DNA from: a bacterium
GTDB lineage: Bacteria > JACRDZ01 > JAQUKH01
NCBI GenBank assembly: GCA_028719205.1
Contig: JAQUKH010000026.1
Coordinates: 1 to 37,861 of the forward strand
Length of the DNA: 37,861 nucleotides
Direction: 5' to 3'
Shown piece by piece: positions 1-7,388 of this stretch (its first letter is position 1; each line of letters begins with the position of its first letter). Below the pieces are notes generated by a model. That model was given only the letters and a program-made list of their open reading frames with translations. It was not told the DNA's origin and searched no databases. Both the position numbers and the translations under genes were made by a program.

Positions 1-1
1 C

Positions 2-325
2 AGGGTTTTAAGTTATTTAAGAGGCGCGACATTGCTTGAGGTTGAGCCAAAGACAGGCCGGACCAACCAGATAAGGGTCCACCTGGCGTTTATCGGCCAC
101 CCGCTTGTCGGAGAACGCAAATACGCGATTGCTAAAGATTTCTCCGTGAAATTCAGAAGGACCGCGCTTCACGCCGAAACAATATCCTTCCGCCACCCCG
201 TAACTAACAAAATGTTATTCTTCAAAACCCCATTGCCGGAAGACATGAAAAACTTTATTCAAATTCGCCAAATTTCCGGCACTAATGAACATGTTAAAGA
301 CACTAAAGGGCCCGATAAATCCTAA
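2..325 (+). CDS. RluA/RluD-family 23S rRNA pseudouridine synthase, C-terminal part (5' end outside window)
   Basis: The reading frame is open from base 2 and ends at TAA 323-325, so the gene begins upstream of the window and any internal start is only apparent. The visible stretch has the family's C-terminal signature: a [21 protein letters not shown]-type segment (residues 13-33 of the visible part), as in RluA/RluC/RluD enzymes, which isomerise uridines of 23S rRNA or tRNA in the cytoplasm. The catalytic Asp motif lies outside the window, so the exact member cannot be named. The tail after the conserved segment is hydrophilic and slightly long. A terminator hairpin follows. Confidence 0.85.
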   Translation, partial: RVLSYLRGATLLEVEPKTGRTNQIRVHLAFIGHPLVGERKYAIAKDFSVKFRRTALHAETISFRHPVTNKMLFFKTPLPEDMKNFIQIRQISGTNEHVKDTKGPDKS

Positions 326-357
326 AGCAGTCAAATTCCAATTTATTATAAAAATTT

Positions 358-386
358 AAAGCCGCATTTTTTTATGCGGTTTTTTT
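358..386 (+). terminator. Rho-independent terminator after the pseudouridine synthase
   Basis: GCCGCAT (361-367) pairs with ATGCGGT (374-380), extended by AAA/TTT, with a T-rich 6-base loop and a following T run. It separates the synthase from the toxin-antitoxin promoter. Confidence 0.8.
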
Positions 387-401
387 ATGTGAAAATATCG
401 A

Positions 402-441
402 TGTAGTATAAACAAACAAACACTTGACAGATAATACTACA
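402..441. promoter_or_regulatory. Inverted repeat, likely operator of the toxin-antitoxin operon
   Basis: TGTAGTAT (402-409) and ATACTACA (434-441) are perfect inverted repeats, 9 bp if the flanking A401/T442 pair is counted. The right arm lies between the -35 and -10 of the promoter at 424-452. This suits binding by the HTH antitoxin encoded just downstream (autoregulation). The pairing is seen; the operator role is inferred. Confidence 0.55.
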
Positions 442-452
442 TTTGTTATAAT
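424..452 (+). promoter_or_regulatory. Consensus sigma-70-type promoter for the toxin-antitoxin operon
   Basis: TTGACA at 424-429 and TATAAT at 447-452 are separated by 17 bp: a perfect housekeeping promoter, 24 bp before the GTG start at 476 with a GGGGG-type ribosome site at 466-470. Such a strong promoter overlapping an inverted repeat is typical of a tightly self-repressed toxin-antitoxin operon. Confidence 0.8.
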
Positions 453-475
453 ATGAACAAAATAAGGGGGAATCT

Positions 476-1270
476 GTGGATAATTTTAATAAAAAATTAG
501 GTATAAAAATTAAGAAACTTCGTGAGGGGGAAAAACTATCTCAGGAAAAATTGGCAGGCCTGCTAAAAATAAACAGGATATCTCTTTCTCAGATAGAAAC
601 CGGTGAGCGGAAAATAAGCGCCGAAGAAATAACAAAGCTTTCCAGAATTTTCAATGTTGCGACGGATATCCTTCTTGATCTTGAAAAGGATGCTAAAGTG
701 ACGCTTGAAAAAAGGAAAGAAAAAAACGAGAAACCGAAACAGGAAATGAGAATAAGTGTTCCGCAGAAAAATCTTACAAAGTTTAAGGAGGTTTTGCTTT
801 ATATCCTTAATAAAGTAGGCTCAAAACCGAATATCGGCGAAACGGTTATTTATAAGCTTCTTTATTTTGTGGATTTTAATTTTTATGAAAAATATGAAGA
901 CCAGTTGATAGGTGCAACCTATATTAAAAATCATTTTGGGCCGACTCCGAAAGAGTTTAATGAAATTATAAAAGATATGGAGGGAAAAGACCTCTCAAAG
1001 GTTGAAGATAAGTATTTCCAGTATCCTCGAAGAAAATACCTTCCGCTTCGAAGACCGGATATGACAAAGTTAAAAGGCCATGAAATTGAAATGATAAATG
1101 AGGTGCTTGATAGATTGTCCGACATGAACGCATCAGAGATAAGTGAATATTCTCATAAAGACGTTCCCTGGCTGACCGCCGAGGATGGGCAGGTAATAGA
1201 TTATGAGGCCGTTTTTTATCGTACGCCGGATTATTCAGTAAGGAGTAACAGTGGGAAAGATATTCAATGA
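476..1270 (+). CDS. HTH-Panacea (SocA-like/DUF4065) antitoxin
   Basis: The protein has 264 residues. Residues 8-65 form an XRE-type helix-turn-helix (LSQEKLAGLLKINRISLSQIE) that should bind DNA. A charged linker follows (about 75-100), then a Panacea/DUF4065 domain (about 103-250) marked by NIGETVIYKLLYFVDF and GATYIKNHFGPTPKEF. Panacea domains are known as antitoxin modules that neutralise many unrelated toxins. The start is GTG 476, chosen for the purine-rich ribosome site at 464-471 and the complete HTH. The 3' end overlaps the toxin gene by 20 bases. The operon is probably repressed by this protein at the inverted repeat 402-441. Confidence 0.88.
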   Translation: MDNFNKKLGIKIKKLREGEKLSQEKLAGLLKINRISLSQIETGERKISAEEITKLSRIFNVATDILLDLEKDAKVTLEKRKEKNEKPKQEMRISVPQKNLTKFKEVLLYILNKVGSKPNIGETVIYKLLYFVDFNFYEKYEDQLIGATYIKNHFGPTPKEFNEIIKDMEGKDLSKVEDKYFQYPRRKYLPLRRPDMTKLKGHEIEMINEVLDRLSDMNASEISEYSHKDVPWLTAEDGQVIDYEAVFYRTPDYSVRSNSGKDIQ

Positions 1271-1631
1271 AATAAAAAAACTTACTGAATTCGAGAATGA
1301 TTTTAAAAAGCTTTCAAAAAGATTTAGGACACTGGATGAAGATTTGGAAGTGTTTATTGATAAACAATTAAAGCTTTACCATAAATTAGGCATTGATAAC
1401 AATGGAATATTCCATATATCTAATATGGACATAAATGCTCCCAAAATATACAAAGCCAAAAAATTTGCCTGTAAATCATTAAAAGGAAAAGGTGCCGCAA
1501 GCGGGATAAGAATTATTTATGGGCATTATGAAAAGGAAGATATTATAGAGCTTGTTGAGATTTATTTTAAGGGCGATAAGGAAAATGAGGATAGGGAGAG
1601 GGTTTTGAAATATTATAAGAAAGTATCATGA
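1251..1631 (+). CDS. RelE/ParE-superfamily toxin paired with the Panacea antitoxin
   Basis: This 126-residue protein begins with GTG at 1251, inside the antitoxin gene, with AAGGAG at 1240-1245 as ribosome site. The layout of the RelE/ParE fold is visible: an N-terminal helix pair (FENDFKKLSKRFRTLDEDLEVFI), a central strand segment (KIYKAKKFACKSLKGKGAASG), and strands IRIIYGHY and ELVEIYFKGDKENED. Family members cleave ribosome-bound mRNA or inhibit gyrase; which applies here cannot be told. The 20-base overlap with the antitoxin and the ATGA overlap with the next gene indicate coupled translation. The toxin call is firm from context and moderately firm from sequence. Confidence 0.8.
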   Translation: MGKIFNEIKKLTEFENDFKKLSKRFRTLDEDLEVFIDKQLKLYHKLGIDNNGIFHISNMDINAPKIYKAKKFACKSLKGKGAASGIRIIYGHYEKEDIIELVEIYFKGDKENEDRERVLKYYKKVS

Positions 1632-2209
1632 AATTTAACCCCGATATTCATCGTAGGCGTTCTATTAGGTTAAAAAATTATGATTATTCACAGGGTGGGG
1701 CGTATTTTGTAACAATTTGTACTAACGGTAAAGAATGTTTTTTTGGTAATATTATTGAAAACAAATTGGTATTAAATGAAGCCGGTGAAATGGTAAATGA
1801 ATGGTTTATCAAAATACAACAAAAATTTTTAAATGTAAAAATTGATGAATTTATAATTATGCCCAATCATTTTCATTGTATTATTTGTATTGTAGGGGCA
1901 GACCCATGTGTCTGCCCTAATGATACGGGTGAAAATATAAAGGGCGAACACATGGGTTCGCCCCTACCTCGGATCATCCAATGGTTTAAAACAATGACAA
2001 CAAATTCATATTTAAAAAATATTGAATTAAATAAATGGCAACCGTTTGACCGCAAATTATGGCAGCGCAATTATTATGAACATATTATTAGAAACGAAAA
2101 AGAGTTAAATCGGGTCAGAGAATATATAATTAATAACCCCGTTGAGTGGAATTATGATGAAGAAAATCCGGCTAATTTTATTCCAACCCAAGCGGCGCCC
2201 ACATCGTAA
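1628..2209 (+). CDS. REP-associated tyrosine transposase (RAYT, TnpA-REP/Y1 family)
   Basis: The 193-residue protein starts in the typical RAYT way (FNPDIHRRRSIRLKNYDYSQ), with a GAYFVTICT strand, the HUH motif MPNHFH (His81, His83) and a catalytic-tyrosine region LWQRNYYEHIIRN (Tyr149/Tyr150). RAYTs nick single-stranded REP sequences next to a GTAG tetranucleotide. Residues 89-114 are encoded by an inserted pair of REP hairpins. The gene begins with ATGA overlapping the toxin stop, so it is translated with the toxin-antitoxin operon. Its last 32 bases overlap the 3' end of the convergent protease gene, so the final residues (about FIPTQAAPTS) may be acquired read-through. All key residues are present, so it may be active. 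Confidence 0.9.
   Translation: MKFNPDIHRRRSIRLKNYDYSQGGAYFVTICTNGKECFFGNIIENKLVLNEAGEMVNEWFIKIQQKFLNVKIDEFIIMPNHFHCIICIVGADPCVCPNDTGENIKGEHMGSPLPRIIQWFKTMTTNSYLKNIELNKWQPFDRKLWQRNYYEHIIRNEKELNRVREYIINNPVEWNYDEENPANFIPTQAAPTS
1892..1967. repeat. Two inverted REP hairpins (REPIN-like) inside the RAYT reading frame
   Basis: The left REP is 1892-1917: GTAG head, stem arms GGGCAGAC and GTCTGCCC. The right REP is 1942-1967 in opposite orientation: arms GGGCGAAC and GTTCGCCC, then the complementary CTAC head. With the right copy reverse-complemented, the two 26-mers differ at only four positions (9, 10, 21, 22), and these form two compensating base pairs. The spacer is 24 bases. The insert starts exactly on a codon (GTA GGG GC.), with no stop in frame. 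Confidence 0.85.
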
Positions 2210-5078
2210 GAGTCAAAGTTCCTTCGCCTTTTTTGTCTAATCCTCTCGCAACTCCGATATTTATTGTTAAAGGGCTAACAAATCCGAAGGTTAGATCAAA
2301 CCGGAGTTCCGCGCCGATACTGCTGTTGAGATCTTTTATCCTGAAAGTGTTGTCCCACGCGTTTCCGGTTTCCGTAAAAACCGCGCCATGAAGTTTTCTC
2401 AGGTAGAATGGTTTTGTATCAAAACCCTTGTCGTAATATTTTATAGGGAACCTGTATTCAAGGCTTGCGAGAGAAACTTTTTGTCCCCTAAAGCTATTTT
2501 GCGGATATCCTCTCAGATATACCGACTCATTATCAGCGGAGATATTTATATTACCCGGAAAATCTCCTCCAAGCTGAAACGCGCGCTGGGGAATTATTTC
2601 TCCCTCCGAGCTGCCAAAAAAGGATCTTACCTGTAGAATATGATGTTTCCACGGCATATTAATGTATTCATGCCAGTCGGCGGTATATTTATTAAAATTA
2701 AAGTCACTCCCTATTTTTTTATCATTCCGTTCAAATCCGAAATCCAAACTCCGTCCGTGTTCAGGGCTTATGGAAAGGGTGTAAGTTTTCGAATTGTTAA
2801 AAGCATAGTTTACCCTGCCTGACGCGAGATTCCCTTCCGCGGGGAAGGTTCCTGAAGACCCTGTCAAACTTGCAATATCTGAAAGATGAGAAAACTCCTT
2901 CCACCTGTAACCCAATGTCAGTTTCTGTTGTGAGTTTACTTTAGTGAACGGGACAATTGCCGAAAGAGTGAATATTTTTTCTTTTTCAGTATAATCTCTG
3001 GTTTCAGTTGAGTCTGTAAAAAAGGCGCCGTAGGTGACATCATTATCAGATGCCTGCAAGCGGATCGTGGGATATAAGCCGTCATAAAAATAATCAAGGT
3101 CATACCATAACCGTCCTTTTTTGGGGCCATAAGAGGCTATTATCGAATACTTATGTATATCAATAACGTCGCGCCCGGTTGTCATTGCCCCGAAGAATGT
3201 ACCGCTTTCTTTATTGTATCCAAACCATGGAAGCCAGAACCGCGGCAGGATCGTACCTGCCGAACTGTATTTTTTTGTTTTAATTTCTACAGGCGTGTCT
3301 TTGCTTTCTCTTTTTGGATATGGATCATTGTATGGTTCTGCCGGCTTCCAGGAAGCAGGATCCAGAGGCATTAAATGGATATCAAAGCCTTTCGAACTGT
3401 AGGATGAAAACGCGATTGTCTTACCGTCAGGCGAAACGGAGGGGCAAAAGGCCCCGCCCAAAACATTGGTTATCTGAAAGAGTTTTCCTGTTCCGGTTTC
3501 GTATGAATATAGGTTATTTATCCCTGTGCGGTCGGATGCGAATATGATATATTTCCCATCAGGGCTCCATGAAGGAGAACTGTCAACCGCCCTGTCGTTT
3601 GAGATCTCTGAAAGCTTTTTGCCCTGAGCATCAAGTATCCATATATCAATATATCCCCCGGAACGGCGGATGCTTACAGCGATCTTACTTCCGTCCGGGC
3701 TCCAGCGCGGAAGATTATATAAGACGTCACCGGGTTCGGTTAAATAAGTAATTTTATCTTCGGGAATGAGATTTTCCACGCTGATATCAGCTACTGCGAG
3801 CCTTGTTCTCTCCGCTTTATACACGGAAAAAATAAGTTTTTTGCCATCAGGAGACGGAGCCGGGTCATAGGCGTTGAGCAGGCGGGTTAATCTTATTTCT
3901 TTTTTTTCTTTCAGGCTGAAAAAATATAAGTCATAATACGCGGTATTGTTCCTGTGAAGGTCATTCTTTGTGTAATAAAAACCCTTTCCGTCAGGAGCCC
4001 ATGCGGCATAGGCTGAAGCTCCCGGCAGGTTATTATCGATGACCTTGGTATCTTTTTTATTTTCCAGGTCAAAGATATAAATACCCGGGGATTCGTCAGC
4101 GTTAGATGAGAGATAAAGAATAGTTCTACCGTCAGGTGAGAATAAAGGGTATTGATTAATATAACCTCTTTGCGTGACAGCTTGTGAACCTGTTATTCCT
4201 TTAACTGAAATTTCTTCTTTTTGTTTTTGATATTTTACCTTCAGTTCTTCTGTCCAGCCGTTCCATAGGTCCTTGTAGCTTTTACCTAAAACCTGTTTTC
4301 CGGTTGATTCCACAAGGAAAGGGAAACTTCTTCCGCTGTAAGCGATACTGATGTCCGCGATCTTTTCCCTGCCGTATTTTTCCTCCAGAAATTTTAAAAA
4401 TGCCGAACCAAAATAATATGGGACAATACTTCCGGGCCATGAATCAACGGTATATACCGATAATTGTCCCAGCGTCGGGAAATTATTTTCTAAAGCCGCG
4501 GTCCTTACGATCATCTCTCTTTGCGGTAAGCTGAATTTACCTCCGGTAGAAAACTCTGAATCTTCGTAGCTAGCGAGCCCTTCGATCATCCAGACAGGCT
4601 GGATCTGGTTTGGAAAATAAAACCTTCCAAAAATATTTTGAATGGTTTTAGGTAAACTGTAAACCATGTCAAGCTGGAGCACATGCGTGTATTCGTGCGT
4701 TATAACCACCTTCAGCCAGTCTTCATAAGATTCATTGATTATTTTTTCGGCGTATGGATTTGAAAAATACAAATTTATCCAGCTGTAATACATCGGGGAA
4801 GTTACGCCGTACGAGCTCAAAGCGTTATCAACTGATATTACCATGTTGGTTTTTTCTTTAGGAACCCATTTTATTTTGTTTATCAGGTTGTTATGGACTG
4901 TCTCCGCGATATTGGCAATTTTCTTCGCGATCTCTTCCCCGCCGTTATGGTAATGGATCAGAAAATGTTCGGTTTCGATAGTATTCCATTCATATGAAGG
5001 GTCATATTTAGCGAAAACTGTTCCGGTATAAATCAAAAATATGATCATTAAAACGGCTTTTGTTTTTTGCATATGCAT
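2178..5078 (-). CDS. Secreted metalloprotease-like protein with TolB/WD40-like propeller and C-terminal outer-membrane barrel
   Basis: This 966-residue protein has an N-terminal signal peptide (hydrophobic VLMIIFLIYTGTVFA). Residues about 25-280 form a peptidase-like domain with HEYTH (His128-His132), a gluzincin-type HExxH zinc site. Residues about 290-600 hold at least six PDG-type propeller blades (FSPDGRTILYLSS, WSPDGSKIAVSI, WSPDGKYIIFASDRTG). Residues about 620-966 are beta-rich and end like Omp85/BamA-type barrels (LRGYPQNSFRGQ, LEYRFPI, GAELRFDLTF). The likely location is the outer membrane, with protease and propeller in the periplasm or outside. Two starts, at 5078 and 5072, are equally possible. 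Its 3' end overlaps the RAYT gene and it is divergent from ndh. The substrate is unknown. Confidence 0.82.
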   Translation of the reverse strand: MHMQKTKAVLMIIFLIYTGTVFAKYDPSYEWNTIETEHFLIHYHNGGEEIAKKIANIAETVHNNLINKIKWVPKEKTNMVISVDNALSSYGVTSPMYYSWINLYFSNPYAEKIINESYEDWLKVVITHEYTHVLQLDMVYSLPKTIQNIFGRFYFPNQIQPVWMIEGLASYEDSEFSTGGKFSLPQREMIVRTAALENNFPTLGQLSVYTVDSWPGSIVPYYFGSAFLKFLEEKYGREKIADISIAYSGRSFPFLVESTGKQVLGKSYKDLWNGWTEELKVKYQKQKEEISVKGITGSQAVTQRGYINQYPLFSPDGRTILYLSSNADESPGIYIFDLENKKDTKVIDNNLPGASAYAAWAPDGKGFYYTKNDLHRNNTAYYDLYFFSLKEKKEIRLTRLLNAYDPAPSPDGKKLIFSVYKAERTRLAVADISVENLIPEDKITYLTEPGDVLYNLPRWSPDGSKIAVSIRRSGGYIDIWILDAQGKKLSEISNDRAVDSSPSWSPDGKYIIFASDRTGINNLYSYETGTGKLFQITNVLGGAFCPSVSPDGKTIAFSSYSSKGFDIHLMPLDPASWKPAEPYNDPYPKRESKDTPVEIKTKKYSSAGTILPRFWLPWFGYNKESGTFFGAMTTGRDVIDIHKYSIIASYGPKKGRLWYDLDYFYDGLYPTIRLQASDNDVTYGAFFTDSTETRDYTEKEKIFTLSAIVPFTKVNSQQKLTLGYRWKEFSHLSDIASLTGSSGTFPAEGNLASGRVNYAFNNSKTYTLSISPEHGRSLDFGFERNDKKIGSDFNFNKYTADWHEYINMPWKHHILQVRSFFGSSEGEIIPQRAFQLGGDFPGNINISADNESVYLRGYPQNSFRGQKVSLASLEYRFPIKYYDKGFDTKPFYLRKLHGAVFTETGNAWDNTFRIKDLNSSIGAELRFDLTFGFVSPLTINIGVARGLDKKGEGTLTLTMWAPLGLE

Positions 5079-5098
5079 TTTATTATATCAGAAAAATC

Positions 5099-5126
5099 TT
5101 GACAATAATCGTTATTTCCATAATAT
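5099..5126 (+). promoter_or_regulatory. Probable sigma-70-type promoter of ndh
   Basis: TTGACA at 5099-5104 and TAATAT at 5121-5126, with a 16-bp spacer, lie in the divergent gap between the barrel protease and ndh, 45 bases before the ndh start. This makes the long upstream extension of the ndh frame unlikely to be translated. Confidence 0.55.
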
Positions 5127-5170
5127 ATTATGATCTGGAAAAACATAGTTTATGGAAGGAGCCTCGATCA

Positions 5171-6454
5171 ATGGAGAATGGCAAACGCCCTAAAGTGGTC
5201 ATTGTGGGAGCCGGTCTTGGAGGCATATGGGCGGCAAAGGTTTTAGCTAACGCGCAGGTGGATGTACTGCTGATTGACCGCAATAATTATCATACTTTTC
5301 TTGCCCTGCTTTATCAAGTCGCGGCGGCGGAACTTCAACCTGAAAATATAATATATCCGATCAGAAAGATCATCAGGGAATTGCCGAATGTGTCTTTTTT
5401 AATGGCTGAGGTCGAGAACATCGATTGTGAAAAAAAACTCGTAAAAACCAGCCGTGAAGAAATTGCTTATGATTATTTGATCTTAGCGGCAGGGAGCGAT
5501 ACTAATTATTTTAATATTCCCGGTGTGGAAGAATTTTCATTTCCTTTAAAAACGATAGATGAAAGTATTTTTTTAAGGAATCATATAATAAGTATTTTTG
5601 AAAGAGCGGTAGAAGAACATGATGAAATAAAACGGAAAAAAATGCTGAGTTTTGTCATTGTCGGAGGCGGTGCTACCGGGGTGGAATTCAGCGGTGCTTT
5701 AAGTGAATTAGTTCACAGGTTATTGTTGAAAGATTATCCGATGCTTGATATGTCTTTAGTGAAAGTATATCTTCTGGAAGCTTCTGACAGATTATTATCC
5801 GCAATGCCTGAAAATTGCCGCGATTACACAGCAAAACATTTAAAAATGATGGGCGTAAATGTCTATTTTAACGCTTTTGTGCAGAGAATCACGAAGGACG
5901 AGGTTTATCTGAGGGATGGCGGATTAATACAAACAGAAACAGTAGTTTGGGCGGCAGGTGTCTGTGGCGTTTCTTTCGCGAAAAAATTGGAATTAAAAAA
6001 GACTCCTGATAATAGAATAAATGTGCTTCCCACGCTTCAGACGGTTCATTATGAAAATATTTATACGGCTGGTGACCTGGCATATCTTATTGATGAGGAG
6101 GTCGGAAGGCCATTCCCAATGGTCGCGCAGGTAGCCTTACAGCAGGGGGCACTCGCGGCAAAAAATATTATGCGTCATTTAAACGGAGAGCCTTTAGAAT
6201 CCTTTAAATATAATGACCTCGGGTCAATGGCAACTATCGGCCGTCATCTGGCGGTGGCAAAAATAGGCAAAAAGACATATACAGGTTTATTCGCGTGGCT
6301 GTTATGGCTGGTTGTGCATCTTATCAGGCTGGTCGGATACCGTAACAGGGTAATTGTATTTATTAACTGGATGTGGAATTATTTTATTTATGAACGCGCG
6401 ATCCCGCTGATCTATCCATCTAAAACTGCGCCAAATTCAAAAAAAAATATCTAA
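5171..6454 (+). CDS. ndh: Type II NADH:quinone oxidoreductase (NDH-2)
   Basis: This 427-residue flavoprotein passes electrons from NADH to membrane quinone without pumping protons. The N-terminal FAD Rossmann motif is VVIVGAGLGGIWAAK (residues about 9-23), followed by the NDH-2 family segment NYHTFLALLYQVAAAEL. The NADH-binding motif is FVIVGGGATGVEFSGAL. The FAD-contacting IYTAGDLAYL and PMVAQVALQQG motifs come next, and a C-terminal amphipathic membrane anchor (about 375-420, LLWLVVHLIRLVGYRNR). The start at 5171 is chosen because GGAAGGA at 5154-5160 precedes it; the frame is open further upstream but overlaps the promoter. It is followed by the mod operon with a 90-base gap. Confidence 0.92.
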   Translation: MENGKRPKVVIVGAGLGGIWAAKVLANAQVDVLLIDRNNYHTFLALLYQVAAAELQPENIIYPIRKIIRELPNVSFLMAEVENIDCEKKLVKTSREEIAYDYLILAAGSDTNYFNIPGVEEFSFPLKTIDESIFLRNHIISIFERAVEEHDEIKRKKMLSFVIVGGGATGVEFSGALSELVHRLLLKDYPMLDMSLVKVYLLEASDRLLSAMPENCRDYTAKHLKMMGVNVYFNAFVQRITKDEVYLRDGGLIQTETVVWAAGVCGVSFAKKLELKKTPDNRINVLPTLQTVHYENIYTAGDLAYLIDEEVGRPFPMVAQVALQQGALAAKNIMRHLNGEPLESFKYNDLGSMATIGRHLAVAKIGKKTYTGLFAWLLWLVVHLIRLVGYRNRVIVFINWMWNYFIYERAIPLIYPSKTAPNSKKNI

Positions 6455-6544
6455 CTTAATTTACGGTGATTTCCAAATTCCGGAAGGTAAACTGTGCTAT
6501 TATATTTAAAAGGCTGCCTCAGGATATTTTATTTAGGAGATAAA

Positions 6545-7366
6545 ATGAAAAAATATTTATTATTTACTTTTTTGGTTTTGGCTTTAACATCAAATTCTTT
6601 CGCGGAGGAAACTCTTTTGATTTTTGCCGGCGCGGCGAGTAAACCTGTCCTCGAGGAAATTAACAAAAATTTTGAAAAAGAAAATAATATTAAGATAGAA
6701 ACAAGTTTTGGCGGGTCGGGGGGTATTCTTTCCCAGATGAAACTGGCGAAAAAAGGCGATCTTTATATTCCAGGGTCATCGGATTTTATGGAAAAAGCAA
6801 AAAAAGGCAACCAGGTTTTACCGGAGACAGAAGAGATAATCGCGTATTTAATTCCGTCTATTTGTGTCCAGGCCGGAAATCCGTTGAAAATAACAGGTGT
6901 TGATTCTCTGGTTGGAAAGGATATTAAGCTTGGAATTGGTGTCCCCGGGACCGTGTGCGTCGGGTTATATGCCGTTGAGATAATTGAGGGAAGCGGTTTA
7001 AAAGAAAAAATAAAACCTGAGATTGTTACTAACGCGGAAAGCTGTGAAAAAACCGCTTCGCTTGTCGCGATGAAAAATGTTGACGCGGTTTTCGGATGGA
7101 GTGTTTTTGAAAACTGGATTCCGGATAAAATAAAATCCATACCGATCGAACCGAAATATTTTAAACGGATTGGATATATCCCCGCGGCGGTTTCAGTATA
7201 TTGCAAAAATAAGGAATTAGCTGTAAAATATATCAAATATTTAAAAGCTTCGCGGTCACAGGAAATTTTCAGGGAAAGCGGGTATATAACAGCTCCGGAA
7301 GAACTTAATAAGAATTATCCCGGTGTTAAAATCGGCGGTAGTTACTTATTGCCGGATGGATGGTAA
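6545..7366 (+). CDS. modA: Molybdate-type ABC transporter, periplasmic binding protein (ModA)
   Basis: The 273-residue protein has a clear signal peptide (MKKYLLFTFLVLALTSNSFA) and an oxyanion-binding fold: LLIFAGAASKPVLEEI at the N-terminus, SFGGSGGILSQM, GDLYIPGSSDFM and GIGVPGTVCVGLYA. It should capture molybdate or tungstate in the periplasm for the permease and ATPase encoded next. The start at 6545 follows TAGGAG at 6535-6540 and gives the complete signal peptide; the frame extends to 6494 but without a ribosome site. The GDLYIPGSSDF signature also occurs in tungstate-type relatives, so anion preference is open. Confidence 0.88.
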   Translation: MKKYLLFTFLVLALTSNSFAEETLLIFAGAASKPVLEEINKNFEKENNIKIETSFGGSGGILSQMKLAKKGDLYIPGSSDFMEKAKKGNQVLPETEEIIAYLIPSICVQAGNPLKITGVDSLVGKDIKLGIGVPGTVCVGLYAVEIIEGSGLKEKIKPEIVTNAESCEKTASLVAMKNVDAVFGWSVFENWIPDKIKSIPIEPKYFKRIGYIPAAVSVYCKNKELAVKYIKYLKASRSQEIFRESGYITAPEELNKNYPGVKIGGSYLLPDGW

Positions 7367-7388
7367 GACATGAAAAGAAGAGACACTA

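Noticed and set aside
5060-5170. Upstream extension of the ndh frame
   Set aside because: It overlaps the likely promoter and the start of the divergent gene, lacks a ribosome site and is not family-like; the start at 5171 is preferred.
6455-6544. Possible molybdenum-cofactor riboswitch before modA
   Set aside because: The gap is only 90 bases and the GGCTGCCTC-like stretch alone does not give the needed multi-stem fold.
6763-7236. 157-codon minus-strand open frame inside modA
   Set aside because: Lies wholly within a confident gene; composition follows the sense codons and no protein feature is seen.
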